Shown here piece after piece: positions 29,107 through 37,230 of a stretch of 49,499 bases of DNA. Origin of the DNA: Verrucomicrobiota bacterium (GTDB taxonomy: Bacteria; Verrucomicrobiota; Verrucomicrobiia; Limisphaerales; JADLHS01); the NCBI GenBank assembly GCA_013140495.1, contig JABFSR010000139.1:1-49499 (forward strand). The letters run 5' to 3'. The notes under the pieces were generated by a model. That model had not been told where the DNA came from and made no database searches. It was given only the letters and a program-made list of their open reading frames with translations. The position numbers and the translations under genes were made by a program. The stretch's first letter is position 1. Every line of letters begins with the position of its first letter.

Positions 29107-29505
29107 TCAAGAAATCAGCGAAGGCGCACGCGCAAGAAGCGCGGTGCGGAAAGAAAACTGCCAACGATTGGAAAGCTGTGGCGGCGCAGTGCCGGGTGGG
29201 GCAAGCCCGGACGGCAGGTGCCCGACGTGGAATTCTGAAGTCCACTCGAGGCCAAATTCATAAAGAAGAAATGGAGTCGCTGCCGTGTTGGACACCGGAA
29301 CGCTGACATGCGTGGACGACAACGCGCACTTTCCATCCGCAGCGTCGTGGTTGTCCGCATCGTGCTCGTGCGAGCCGTCAGAATCATGCTCGTGGTCGGC
29401 GTGAACCAGATGAATCAGCCCCGCATTCTGAAGCAATGAATGTGATGATACCGGCAGCCACAACGCCACCAGAACCACTGTCACAATTCTTTGAAGCCGG
29501 ATCAC
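29107..29505 (-). CDS. Secreted His/Asp-rich metal-binding-like protein
   Basis: 132 residues with a GTG start at 29505. A signal peptide spans about residues 1-24 (IVTVVLVALWLPVSSHS). It is followed by a His/Asp-dense stretch at about 32-60 (HLVHADHEHDSDGSHEHDAD, then NHDAADGKC). Such stretches bind Zn, Ni or Co and are typical of periplasmic metal buffers. The C-terminus is Pro/Leu-rich and unrecognised. As the first gene of the minus-strand metal-efflux run it could sequester or sense metal. It may fill part of the missing adaptor's role, but nothing in the sequence shows that. Confidence 0.75.
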   Translation of the reverse strand: MIRLQRIVTVVLVALWLPVSSHSLLQNAGLIHLVHADHEHDSDGSHEHDADNHDAADGKCALSSTHVSVPVSNTAATPFLLYEFGLEWTSEFHVGHLPSGLAPPGTAPPQLSNRWQFSFRTALLARAPSLIS

Positions 29506-29646
29506 CGGTTAAGGGTTAGCGGAGTCGCAGGCCATGTCAACAACAGTCAACGCAAGTGTTCCGAATGGTCGTGAGAAATAACTTGGTGACAATTCCCCAA
29601 GGTTGCAGAAGCCTTGGCGCACCGTTACAGTTTGGTCGTGAACGGC

Positions 29647-29766
29647 ATGACCCGGCAGGAACAATTGGTGGTGTTCGCCATCATCGGCATGTTGCTGCTC
29701 GGCCTGGCGGTCAAGACCTGGCGCACCGCACATCCGCCGTCACCGGTTGTTCTGACAAATCACTAG
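29647..29766 (+). CDS. Small single-helix membrane protein
   Basis: 39 residues from the ATG at 29647 (an in-frame GTG at 29638 would add three). MTRQEQLVVFAIIGMLLLGL leads directly into VKTWRTAHPP: a charged start, one hydrophobic helix of about 17 residues and a basic end. The same N-terminal pattern occurs at the start of ComEA-like and other small Verrucomicrobia proteins. No Shine-Dalgarno is evident. It ends 9 bp before the next gene. Confidence 0.5.
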   Translation: MTRQEQLVVFAIIGMLLLGLAVKTWRTAHPPSPVVLTNH

Positions 29767-29775
29767 CTAGACAAG

Positions 29776-30213
29776 ATGCACGAAGCACTATTTGAAGAAG
29801 CCCTGGTTGAAATCATCGCGCGCGACCCGCGCTATCACCGGGACGCCTACCTGTTCGTCCGCGAGGCGCTTGATCATACACAGAAATCTGCCAACAAGGA
29901 GGAATCCGTACGGCTGACACGTTTGCCTGCCGAAAAAGAGAAACATGTCACCGGCCAGCAATTGCTCGCTGGCATCCGCGAGTTTGCTCTGGCTCAATTC
30001 GGCCCCATGACCCAGATGGTTCTTGAGGAGTGGGGAATTCACAATTGCCGCGACTTTGGCGAGATCGTTTTCAACATGGTGGAAAGCGGCTGGCTCAAGA
30101 AAACTGAAAAGGACAGCCTCGAGGATTTTGATGGCGGCTACGATTTCAACGAGGCTTTTCGCAAACCATTTCTGCCGACCAGCAGAACCACCCACAACAA
30201 AACGGCGGATTGA
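29776..30213 (+). CDS. Verrucomicrobia/Planctomycetes-restricted protein (Minf_1886/TIGR04138-like)
   Basis: 145 residues. I recognise the family by its N-terminus (FEEALVEIIARDPRYHRDAY, then FVREALDHT) and the middle segment HVTGQQLLAGIREFALAQFG, followed by WGIHNCRDFGEIVFNMVE and a DFDGGYDF-like acidic tail. It is cytoplasmic, helical and of unknown function, but restricted to the PVC group as far as I recall, so it is a useful taxonomic marker. It is probably co-transcribed with the small protein upstream. Confidence 0.85.
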   Translation: MHEALFEEALVEIIARDPRYHRDAYLFVREALDHTQKSANKEESVRLTRLPAEKEKHVTGQQLLAGIREFALAQFGPMTQMVLEEWGIHNCRDFGEIVFNMVESGWLKKTEKDSLEDFDGGYDFNEAFRKPFLPTSRTTHNKTAD

Positions 30214-30244
30214 GTCAGAATGAGTCGGGTGTTACTCTTCAAAC

Positions 30245-30502
30245 ATGACAATAGAACTTCCAGACCACGAGCTAGGTTCATTGAATCTGACCACGGAACA
30301 GGCGCGGGTTGAAGTTGCCATCGGCTTGTATGCGTCACGACAGGTGGCGCTGGGACGCGCCGCAAAGATTGCGGGGCTGCCAAAAGTTCTTTTCATGCGC
30401 GAGATGGCGAGGCACGGCATCGGGATGCACTACTCCATGGAACAGGCGCTGGATGATCTCAGGATGGCGGATGAACTTTCGCTCAAAGTCCGCCCATCAT
30501 GA
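30245..30502 (+). CDS. UPF0175-family antitoxin-like protein
   Basis: 85 residues. It opens with MTIELPDHELGSLNL and has a central helix-turn-helix-like region (ASRQVALGRAAKIAGLPKVL, FMREMARHGIG), as in UPF0175 proteins. These are paired with DUF3368 PIN proteins as putative toxin-antitoxin modules, with the small DNA-binding partner acting as antitoxin and autoregulator. Its stop overlaps the start of the DUF3368 gene by four bases (ATGA). Confidence 0.88.
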   Translation: MTIELPDHELGSLNLTTEQARVEVAIGLYASRQVALGRAAKIAGLPKVLFMREMARHGIGMHYSMEQALDDLRMADELSLKVRPS

Positions 30503-30963
30503 TCGTCGTCAGCGATACGTCGCCAATCACAACGCTGCTGCAAATCGAGCGCGCCAATTTGCTCAAGCAGATTTACGGGGAGGTTTTGATTCCGCAGGCA
30601 GTCCGCGACGAACTTTCCGTCCTGCATCCCGTGCTCCCGGATTTTTTTCAATGCGTTCAGGTCAGGAATCGCACGGAAGTGGACAGGTTGTGCAAGGAAT
30701 TGGATGCGGGCGAGGCGGAGGCAATTGTTCTGGCGAAGGAAAAACACGCCACAGTTTTGTTGATTGACGAAACGGAGGGACGATTGATCGCCACACGCGA
30801 AGGTATCCCGATCATTGGGTTGCTCGGCGTTTTGATTCAGGCGAAAAAGACGGGCCACATCACTTCCCTAAGGAACACCCTTCGTGAGTTGGAAAGCAGA
30901 ACCACCTTTCGGCTCTCCGAACAAATAAAGGCTGTGGTTTTTGAAAAGACAGGCGAAAATTGA
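30499..30963 (+). CDS. DUF3368 PIN-like putative toxin
   Basis: 154 residues. It begins with VVSDTSPITTLLQI, where the first acidic residue (D6) and the Ser/Thr follow the PIN pattern. Further acidic residues lie in LDAGEAEAIVLAKE and LIDETEGRLIA. DUF3368 proteins are VapC-relatives presumed to be RNases. Paired by ATGA with the UPF0175 gene, it forms a likely type II module. The stop TGA at 30961-30963 overlaps the TTG start of the M16 peptidase, so three genes are translationally linked. Confidence 0.88.
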   Translation: MIVVSDTSPITTLLQIERANLLKQIYGEVLIPQAVRDELSVLHPVLPDFFQCVQVRNRTEVDRLCKELDAGEAEAIVLAKEKHATVLLIDETEGRLIATREGIPIIGLLGVLIQAKKTGHITSLRNTLRELESRTTFRLSEQIKAVVFEKTGEN

Positions 30964-33503
30964 AACAAACCATTCCCATCCCCTCCGCGCCTCCCGGCGT
31001 CACGATCACCACTCTCGACAACGGACTCACGATCATCGTCCGCGAAGATCACAGCGCGCCCGTTGTCTCCGCACAGGCGTGGGCCATGACCGGCAGCATC
31101 CATGAGGACCGCTGGCTCGGCGCAGGGTTGTCCCACGTGCTCGAACACATGTTATTCAAAGGTACGACCACGCGTCCCGGTGGCCGCATTGACCAGGAAG
31201 TTCAGGAAGCCGGCGGCTACATGAACGCCTACACGAGCTTTGATCGTACGGTCTATCACATTGACGTGCCCAACACCGGCGCGCGTACGGCCATTGATAT
31301 TCTCTGCGACATCATGCAGCACGCGTCCCTGCCGCCGGATGAACTCGCCAAGGAACTCGACGTTATCCGTCGCGAGATGGACATGTGCCAGGACGATCCG
31401 GGGCGGCGGGCGGGCCGTCGTCTCTTCGAGACCGCCTACACAAAAAGCCCGTATCGCTTCACCGTCATCGGCTATCTCGATATCTTCAACGAAGTCAAAC
31501 CCGACGACATCCGCGCCTACTACACCGGGCGTTATGCGCCAAACAATGTGTTCTTTGTTGTCGTCGGCGACGTAAAGAAGAACGAGGTCATTTCTCAAAT
31601 CCGCGAAGCCTTCGCAAAGTCCAAGGCCAAGCCGCTCCCTCCGATGGTGCTTCCACAAGAACCGCGACAGGCCGCAGCGCGTGAAGTCATCGAGGAAGCG
31701 GCCATCGAACTCGGACATCTGCACTTCTCATGGCACATTCCCGAACTGCGACATCCTGACGTGCCATTGCTCGACGTGCTCGCGGTGCTGCTGGGGAGCG
31801 GACGCAGTTCGCGCCTTTATCAACAGGTGCGCGAGAAGCAGGGACTCGTCAATTATGCCGACGCGTGGACTTACAATCCCGGCAACCCCGGCATCTTCGG
31901 TATGAGTGCTGTCGTGGACGCGGACAAGTTCGATAAAGCCCGCGCCGCATTGCTGGCTGAAATCGGGAAACTCAAGCGCACGGCGATCCCGAAAGCCGAA
32001 CTCGCCAAGGCTGTGAAGCAATACATCGCCGCAACGCTCGCGACCCGCAAAACGATGCAAGGCCAGGCCGCTGATCTTGGCAGCAACTGGCTCTCTGCAG
32101 GCGATCTGAATTTTTCGGAGCGCTACCTCGCCGCCGTGAAACGCATCACGCCCGCCGATCTGCAACGCGTGGCAAAACAATATCTCACCACGGAGAATCG
32201 CACGCTCTACGCGTTGCTGCCCAATGGCACAGCTCCAAAATCCACGAGCATTGCAGAAGTAAACAGCGAGAATGCGATTCAGAAATTCACCCTGCCCAAC
32301 GGCCTGCGACTTCTGGTAAAAGAGGATCACCGACTGCCATTCGTGGAATTTCGCGCGGTATTTCAGGGTGGTGTACTGGCGGAAACCGCAGACAACAGCG
32401 GCATCACCCAACTGCTTTCGAAGCTGCTGATCAAGGGCACGAAGAAACGAAGCGCCGAACGCATCGCAAACGAGATTGAATCTGTTGGCGGCCACTTGGA
32501 CAGTTACGGCGGCAACAACAGTTTCGGCGTAAACGCGGAGGTGATGAGTTCGGATTTTAGCACGGGGCTCGATTTGCTGTCGGATGTAATCCTCAATCCC
32601 ACGTTCCCATCCCCTGCCCTTGAACGCGAACGGGAGATTCAGCTTTCGAGCATCGCCGCTCACAAGGACGATCTGCTCAAGAGCGCAAGCAAAGCCATGC
32701 GCCGCGCGTTGTTCGGCGACGTTGGTTACGGCCTTGACGCGCTCGGGACGGAGGAAAGTGTGCAGCGGACGAAACCCGCCGACTTGAAGGCGATGCACGC
32801 GCGACTCATCAATCCCAACAACTGCGTCCTCGCCATTTACGGCGACGTGAAGCCAAAGAACGTCCTGGCTGCCGTGAAGAAAGCTTTCGCCCGATGGAAA
32901 AGGTCGTCAGCCGCGGAAGACTTTGGACTCCGGACTCCGGACTCCGGGCTTACCGCCCCCAAACGCGTCATCGAGACGCGGGATAAAAAGCAAGCCGTGC
33001 TAGTGATGGGCTTTCCCGGCACGACGCTCCACGCCGCCGACCGTCATGCTCTGGAGCTGTTGCAGGAATCGTGTAGCGACCTTGGCTCGCGATTGTTTCT
33101 GCGTGTTCGCGAGAAACTCGGCCTCGCCTACTACGTCGGGGCACAGAATTTCCCCGGCCTCGCGCCCGGCTACTTCTCGTTTTACGCCGGCACGGAGCCG
33201 GAAAAAGTGGAGCGAGTGGAAAAGGAATTCCTCGACGAGATCGGCCTGCTTCGCACCGAAGGCCTGTCTCAGGCAGAACTGGACCGGGCCAAGTCAAAAA
33301 TCATCGGCCAGAGAAAGATTGCGCGGCAGGAACTTGGCGGTCTCGCCTCCTCCACCGCACTCGATGAACTCTACGGCCTCGGGTTCAACTACACAGACAG
33401 CGAGGACGCAAAGTTTCAGTCGGTGACCTTGGAACAGGTGAAAGCTGTCGCGCAAAAGTATCTACGGCCTGACGCGTATGTGCTGGCGGTGGTGAAGCCG
33501 TAG
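30960..33503 (+). CDS. M16 family zinc peptidase (two-domain, PqqL/insulinase type)
   Basis: 847 residues from a TTG start at 30960. The next in-frame ATG (residue 43) would remove the first strand of the domain, so TTG is preferred. The active site is H59-x-x-E62-H63 in LSHVLEHMLFKGT, with the distal Glu in VIRREMD (E139). The second M16 half (from about residue 440) lacks the HxxEH, having LLSKLLIKGT instead, as expected for the inactive half. It has no signal peptide. Residues about 656-662 are encoded by three copies of a 7-bp repeat (32925-32945) in the linker between half-domains. It degrades peptides, probably in the cytoplasm. Confidence 0.93.
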   Translation: MKQTIPIPSAPPGVTITTLDNGLTIIVREDHSAPVVSAQAWAMTGSIHEDRWLGAGLSHVLEHMLFKGTTTRPGGRIDQEVQEAGGYMNAYTSFDRTVYHIDVPNTGARTAIDILCDIMQHASLPPDELAKELDVIRREMDMCQDDPGRRAGRRLFETAYTKSPYRFTVIGYLDIFNEVKPDDIRAYYTGRYAPNNVFFVVVGDVKKNEVISQIREAFAKSKAKPLPPMVLPQEPRQAAAREVIEEAAIELGHLHFSWHIPELRHPDVPLLDVLAVLLGSGRSSRLYQQVREKQGLVNYADAWTYNPGNPGIFGMSAVVDADKFDKARAALLAEIGKLKRTAIPKAELAKAVKQYIAATLATRKTMQGQAADLGSNWLSAGDLNFSERYLAAVKRITPADLQRVAKQYLTTENRTLYALLPNGTAPKSTSIAEVNSENAIQKFTLPNGLRLLVKEDHRLPFVEFRAVFQGGVLAETADNSGITQLLSKLLIKGTKKRSAERIANEIESVGGHLDSYGGNNSFGVNAEVMSSDFSTGLDLLSDVILNPTFPSPALEREREIQLSSIAAHKDDLLKSASKAMRRALFGDVGYGLDALGTEESVQRTKPADLKAMHARLINPNNCVLAIYGDVKPKNVLAAVKKAFARWKRSSAAEDFGLRTPDSGLTAPKRVIETRDKKQAVLVMGFPGTTLHAADRHALELLQESCSDLGSRLFLRVREKLGLAYYVGAQNFPGLAPGYFSFYAGTEPEKVERVEKEFLDEIGLLRTEGLSQAELDRAKSKIIGQRKIARQELGGLASSTALDELYGLGFNYTDSEDAKFQSVTLEQVKAVAQKYLRPDAYVLAVVKP
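32925..32945 (+). repeat. Tandem GGACTCC x3 in the M16 peptidase linker
   Basis: Three perfect copies of the 7-bp unit GGACTCC encode GLRTPDS in a linker of the M16 peptidase. 21 bp is a multiple of three, so the frame is kept. Copy number is likely variable between strains. Confidence 0.85.
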
Positions 33504-33551
33504 CCAGTCAACTTCAACTTGAGATTTGACAGAAACCTGTCCAATACCTGT

Positions 33552-33610
33552 CGCGCCAGCCCATCGCGCCATAGCTTGGCGAAGGCGGAAGCCCGGCGTA
33601 GGAGGGTGTC
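33552..33610. repeat. GCGCCAGCC / CATAGCTTGGCG interspersed-element-like segment
   Basis: The gap between the M16 peptidase and the DUF1851 gene (33504-33765) contains a Gly/Cys-coding-biased block with a perfect hairpin CGCCA-TAGCT-TGGCG at 33567-33581, flanked by GCGCCAGCCCATCG and AAGGCGGAAG. The arrangement is unlike the surrounding sequence and looks like a short dispersed element. No other feature was seen in this gap. Confidence 0.4.
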
Positions 33611-33765
33611 GTATTTACTGTTTCAATAATCAGCAGTGGAGATTTCATAAAACCCTTGCTAGACAAGCCCGAAACCAAGATATAACGTCGCCGCCAATGA
33701 ACTTGATTAACGACAATCCAGTCGTTCAATCATAAATATTAGGTGTCATTCGCACCACTACCAAC

Positions 33766-34242
33766 ATGCGTATCACTTGGAACGAGTTGACTGTTGATTT
33801 TCAGAAACCCGGCGCAGATCATCTGCTTAGTGACTGGCGCTGGCTAGTCGACGACTCGATGCGCTTGCTTCTTGTCAGCGCCATCGGTGACATGTTCATG
33901 GCTGATACCGCTGGACAGGTTTTCTGGCTCGACACCGGCACAGGGCAGTTGCAGCAGATTGCGGAGAGCGTGGACGAGTTTCAGCGATTACGGCAGCAGC
34001 AGGAGCAGGCAGACCAGTGGTTCATCCCGCAGCTTGTTGGCGACCTCATCGCGAGCGGCCTCCGGCTGTCCCCCGGCCAGTGCTACAGCTACAAGAAGCC
34101 GCCGATTCTCGGCGGACAAATTGAGCCTTCCAATTTCGAGCCGACGGATTTGTCAGTCCATTTCAGCGTGCTTGGACAGATTCACAAGCAGGTCAAGGAT
34201 TTGCCACCAGGCGCAAAGATTACCAACATCAAGATACAATAA
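33766..34242 (+). CDS. DUF1851 (Tdi1-like) immunity-type protein
   Basis: 158 residues. Features I associate with the DUF1851 family are present: LLVSAIGDMFMADTAGQVFW, GLRLSPGQCYSYKKPPILGG, and NFEPTDLSVHFSVLGQIHKQ followed by VKDLPPG. Characterised relatives include Tdi1, the immunity protein for the type VI effector Tde1, but most family members are of unknown function. No secreted nuclease, effector or Rhs gene lies beside it, so it is either an orphan immunity gene or has another role. No signal peptide. It is followed by about 530 bp without a confident gene. Confidence 0.85.
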   Translation: MRITWNELTVDFQKPGADHLLSDWRWLVDDSMRLLLVSAIGDMFMADTAGQVFWLDTGTGQLQQIAESVDEFQRLRQQQEQADQWFIPQLVGDLIASGLRLSPGQCYSYKKPPILGGQIEPSNFEPTDLSVHFSVLGQIHKQVKDLPPGAKITNIKIQ

Positions 34243-34775
34243 CCGTGACACCTCGTAAGAAACTGATACGTGGAGAAGATTGATTTATTAGGAGAATTTG
34301 GATGTGGTCTTTTTAGAGGTGTGCGATGCAGGCAACGCAAAAAGGCCGGACATGGGTGGCTTCAAAAAATCCCACGCGGCTAGAGCGCCAGATCAAGTTG
34401 AGGAACCGGAGTCGGGCCGCATGGTCGAATAACAAATGAACAGTCTCGTAAACGGGGTCGTTCCGAGTCCATCAAGGATCACGGACGTCACCAATAATAG
34501 GGTCGGCTCATGCAGGACCAAGCTCCCGAACGGGTTTGATAAAACACCATTGGCAGGCCGGCCTACAGCTTCCCTTCCGGTTTGCACTCAATTCCGAACT
34601 TGGCAAACGCTTTTGTTTCTTCCCAGAGAAGGTTCGCAAGCAGGCAATTGTTTCGCTAAACATGCGTATCTAAATGCCGCCGCGCCGGGCTGCAGGACGA
34701 TTTCGGAGAATCTCAACGCGACTATTACAGTCGCCGGGCTTTTCCGGCGGCGGCCGTTTAGCTTGGTCGGCCACG
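34243..34775. other. Gene-poor interval
   Basis: 533 bp with no confident gene. Open frames at 34436-34789 and on the minus strand are unlike coding sequence (Arg/Pro-rich, with no family). One short frame, 34326-34439, has a Shine-Dalgarno-like GAGG six bases upstream and is described separately. No strong terminator or promoter was recognised. Confidence 0.6.
34326..34439 (+). CDS. Possible 37-codon basic peptide (uncertain)
   Basis: ATG at 34326 with GAGG at 34316-34319, stop at 34437-34439. The product is Lys/Arg-rich (MQATQKGRTWVASKNPTRLE ...). It is the only short frame in this interval with a plausible ribosome site. It may be spurious; nothing outside its own sequence supports it. 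Confidence 0.25.
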   Translation: MQATQKGRTWVASKNPTRLERQIKLRNRSRAAWSNNK

Positions 34776-36353
34776 ATGCGCATGAATGACTTTGAAACAG
34801 CCAAACAGTTTTTCTTGGAAGGCTTGCGTCTTCTTGAATCAAATCATTTTCAAGCAGCCGAGAAACAGTTTGCACGATCCTTGGAACTTATTCCTGACAG
34901 GGTATCCACTCTCAACAACCTGTCGGCCATTAAAATCAAACTGAAGCAATTCGCCGAAGCCGAGCAATTCGCGCTCAAGGCCATTGCCCTGGATGACAAA
35001 TCACCGGAAGCATGGTCTAACCTTGGAATCGCGCTGACGGCAATAGAACGCCATGAGGAAGCTTTGCAGGCTTGTGACCGGGCGCTCAATGGCAATCCCT
35101 CCTACACCAGGGTCTGGCTCACCAAGGCAATGACCTTGCTCAAGCTCAAAAGATATAACGAAGCGTTGCTGGCCTGTGACCAGGCGCTCAAATTGGATTC
35201 CAACCAAGATGAGATTTTTTACACCAGGAGTTTGATACTGAAAGAACTTGGCCGGTCAGACGAGGCACAAAAGGTCTATCTGAAGTCGCTCGAAATGAAG
35301 TTTGCCTTGTCGCCCGTATTCATTGCGGAGCGGCGCACGACCCAAAAAGCTGATGCGCTCATCATCAACCAGAAACCGGAGGATGATGGTTCACTCAGGT
35401 CATTTGAGAATCTGCACGTTCATTGCTCGAACTTCCCCGGCCAGCTCGCCGAGCGCTTCAGGGATGAGTTTCATTTCACCTATGTTTATGCGGGAGTTGA
35501 AACCAGCGGCCCGCTCCGGCCACGGATTCCGAAGCCAGATTTTGTGATCAACAACCACGTCAATGGGGAGCTTGCGCTTTCAGAGGGCAACTTGCCGGGG
35601 TTCATTGAGTTGGTTGAAAGCTTCGGCGTTCCTGTGGTCAATCACCCGGCCAAAGCCATTTCGACCACGAGAGACGCATCTACGAAGCTGCTCAATGATG
35701 TCTCCGGTGTCGTGGTGCCAAAGACCATGCGTTTTTCCTCAAATGGAAAAACAGATGAAGCATTGGTGCGAGAAATCGAAGGTCAATACGATTATCCAAT
35801 GATAACACGGACACTGACATCGCAGATGGGCAAGGGGATGACCAAGGTGGACTCCCGGGATGCCTTGGTCGAGGTGCTTTCCTCCGGCTTTCCAGAGCAG
35901 TTCTTTGTGACGGAGTTCGTGGATAGCAGAGGAGGGAATGAGTTTTTTCGTAAATTACGGGCGGCGATCGTCGAGGACGAAATCATTATTGTCCGTGTTG
36001 ACTACGACACATACTGGAATGTGCGTGGACGAAAACCGGAAAAACGCGTGGCGTTTTATCTGAAAAACACGCATTTGCTCGACGAGGAAAAACGAATATG
36101 TAAAGACCCGGAAGCGGGGCTTGGACGAACTGCCATGCAAGCGCTCCGGGCGGTGCGCGATCAGGTTCCCCTGGATGTGTTCGGCATGGATTTCGACGTT
36201 GGTACAGATGGGCGGCTGGTCTTTTACGAGGCCAATGCCACCATGAACTTATTCCCTACCGGCAGAAAGGAGGTTCCCAATCCAAAAGAGGCGGAAGACT
36301 CTTTGAAGCTGGCATTCCATCGTTACTTCACGTCTCTGGTGGCTTCTCGTTGA
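34776..36353 (+). CDS. TPR / ATP-grasp fusion protein
   Basis: 525 residues from the ATG at 34776 (an ATG two codons later is equally possible). Residues about 5-175 form four or five TPR units (STLNNLSAIKIKLKQFAEAE, EAWSNLGIALTAIERHEEAL). Residues about 285-495 are an ATP-grasp domain: KLLNDVSGVVVPKTMRF begins the ATP lid region, VFGMDFDVGTDGRLVFYEAN carries the Mg-binding acidic residues, and E485-N487 in YEANATMN is the catalytic E-x-N. This is the RimK/glutathione-synthase style of ligase, so it likely ligates an amino group to a carboxylate. TPRs could dock a protein or peptide substrate. No partner gene is evident. Confidence 0.85.
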   Translation: MRMNDFETAKQFFLEGLRLLESNHFQAAEKQFARSLELIPDRVSTLNNLSAIKIKLKQFAEAEQFALKAIALDDKSPEAWSNLGIALTAIERHEEALQACDRALNGNPSYTRVWLTKAMTLLKLKRYNEALLACDQALKLDSNQDEIFYTRSLILKELGRSDEAQKVYLKSLEMKFALSPVFIAERRTTQKADALIINQKPEDDGSLRSFENLHVHCSNFPGQLAERFRDEFHFTYVYAGVETSGPLRPRIPKPDFVINNHVNGELALSEGNLPGFIELVESFGVPVVNHPAKAISTTRDASTKLLNDVSGVVVPKTMRFSSNGKTDEALVREIEGQYDYPMITRTLTSQMGKGMTKVDSRDALVEVLSSGFPEQFFVTEFVDSRGGNEFFRKLRAAIVEDEIIIVRVDYDTYWNVRGRKPEKRVAFYLKNTHLLDEEKRICKDPEAGLGRTAMQALRAVRDQVPLDVFGMDFDVGTDGRLVFYEANATMNLFPTGRKEVPNPKEAEDSLKLAFHRYFTSLVASR

Positions 36354-36433
36354 GCTTGGGTCATATCCGACCAACAAACTTCCGCGATAAGCAGCGCGCC
36401 AACCACAAAGGATGGAAAAGACCGGCGCATATT

Positions 36434-37225
36434 TCAGATGTTGAACGGTCGTCCCATCCAGACGTTGCGAATTCCGGGTGAAAAGTTTGCGCCGGCCAGG
36501 TGCGCGTCACGAAACCACGGCCAGTCTTGCTCAATCAATGAAATGTCTTTAAGCGAAACATCTGCCCGGCACTGCGGCCACGGCGGATGCCAGATGCGGA
36601 AAAATCGTTTCCGTCCGCACACGCAGTTGAACGCCACATAACGCTCCATCAACCATTCGTCCAACGAACCGCGTTCGCACGGCGTGAACGGAGCGCCGAT
36701 TTCCAGATCGGCCCGATACGAGAACTCCATCCGGGTTGCCGAATCCGTCACGCGCCCGCAAACCCGACCTGCCTCCCAATCGTGTGTATAGTTGATGAAG
36801 CCATGTCTATAAGGCAGACCAAAGGTTCGCGGGCCTAGAGCCACCGCCAACCGGTTTGACAGCCACTCCGTCAGAAAGTGTATCCCCGATTCGCCATTGT
36901 GCTTCACGTAGGTCCGCACGTTGAGGAACTCATGAGTCGCAATGGGCTTGAACAGCCACGCCCCGAATCTGCCGCCAACGCGCGGGCGCATGTTCTCCAT
37001 GGAAAATGCAACCAGTGTCACGAACGCGCGCCCATCGTGGAGATCAAGTTGATAAGGCACGGCTCGCCGTAGTTGCTCAACATCCACTTCAAAGTGAATC
37101 ATCAATACCCGCATCCAGTCGGCAAGAAACAAAGGCTCGCCCCATCGCGAAAGCATCCGTTTGCGGGCTACATTGCCCGGAGTTGCGGCAGTTGGAACGA
37201 TGGCTTCTGGTTCAACGATGTGCAT
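36434..37225 (-). CDS. DUF2071 (YqjF-like) protein, last gene of the lipid-type operon
   Basis: 263 residues from the ATG at 37225; the open frame runs 42 bases further, into the palindrome loop at 37257-37278, so the shorter start is preferred. The DUF2071 core is visible: LADWMRVLMIHFEVDVEQLR, GRAFVTLVAFSMENMRPR, THEFLNVRTYVKHNGESGIH and FLTEWLSNRLAVALG. A Cys/Trp-rich end follows. DUF2071/YqjF proteins have a lipocalin-like or beta-barrel fold and no known reaction. It is the second such protein of the operon and lies downstream of the TIGR01777 gene, separated by the palindrome. Confidence 0.82.
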   Translation of the reverse strand: MHIVEPEAIVPTAATPGNVARKRMLSRWGEPLFLADWMRVLMIHFEVDVEQLRRAVPYQLDLHDGRAFVTLVAFSMENMRPRVGGRFGAWLFKPIATHEFLNVRTYVKHNGESGIHFLTEWLSNRLAVALGPRTFGLPYRHGFINYTHDWEAGRVCGRVTDSATRMEFSYRADLEIGAPFTPCERGSLDEWLMERYVAFNCVCGRKRFFRIWHPPWPQCRADVSLKDISLIEQDWPWFRDAHLAGANFSPGIRNVWMGRPFNI

Positions 37226-37230
37226 TTGAT

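Noticed and set aside
34436..34789. 117-codon frame starting inside the gene-poor interval
   Set aside because: It overlaps the start of the TPR/ATP-grasp gene in another frame, and its product has no family and an irregular composition.
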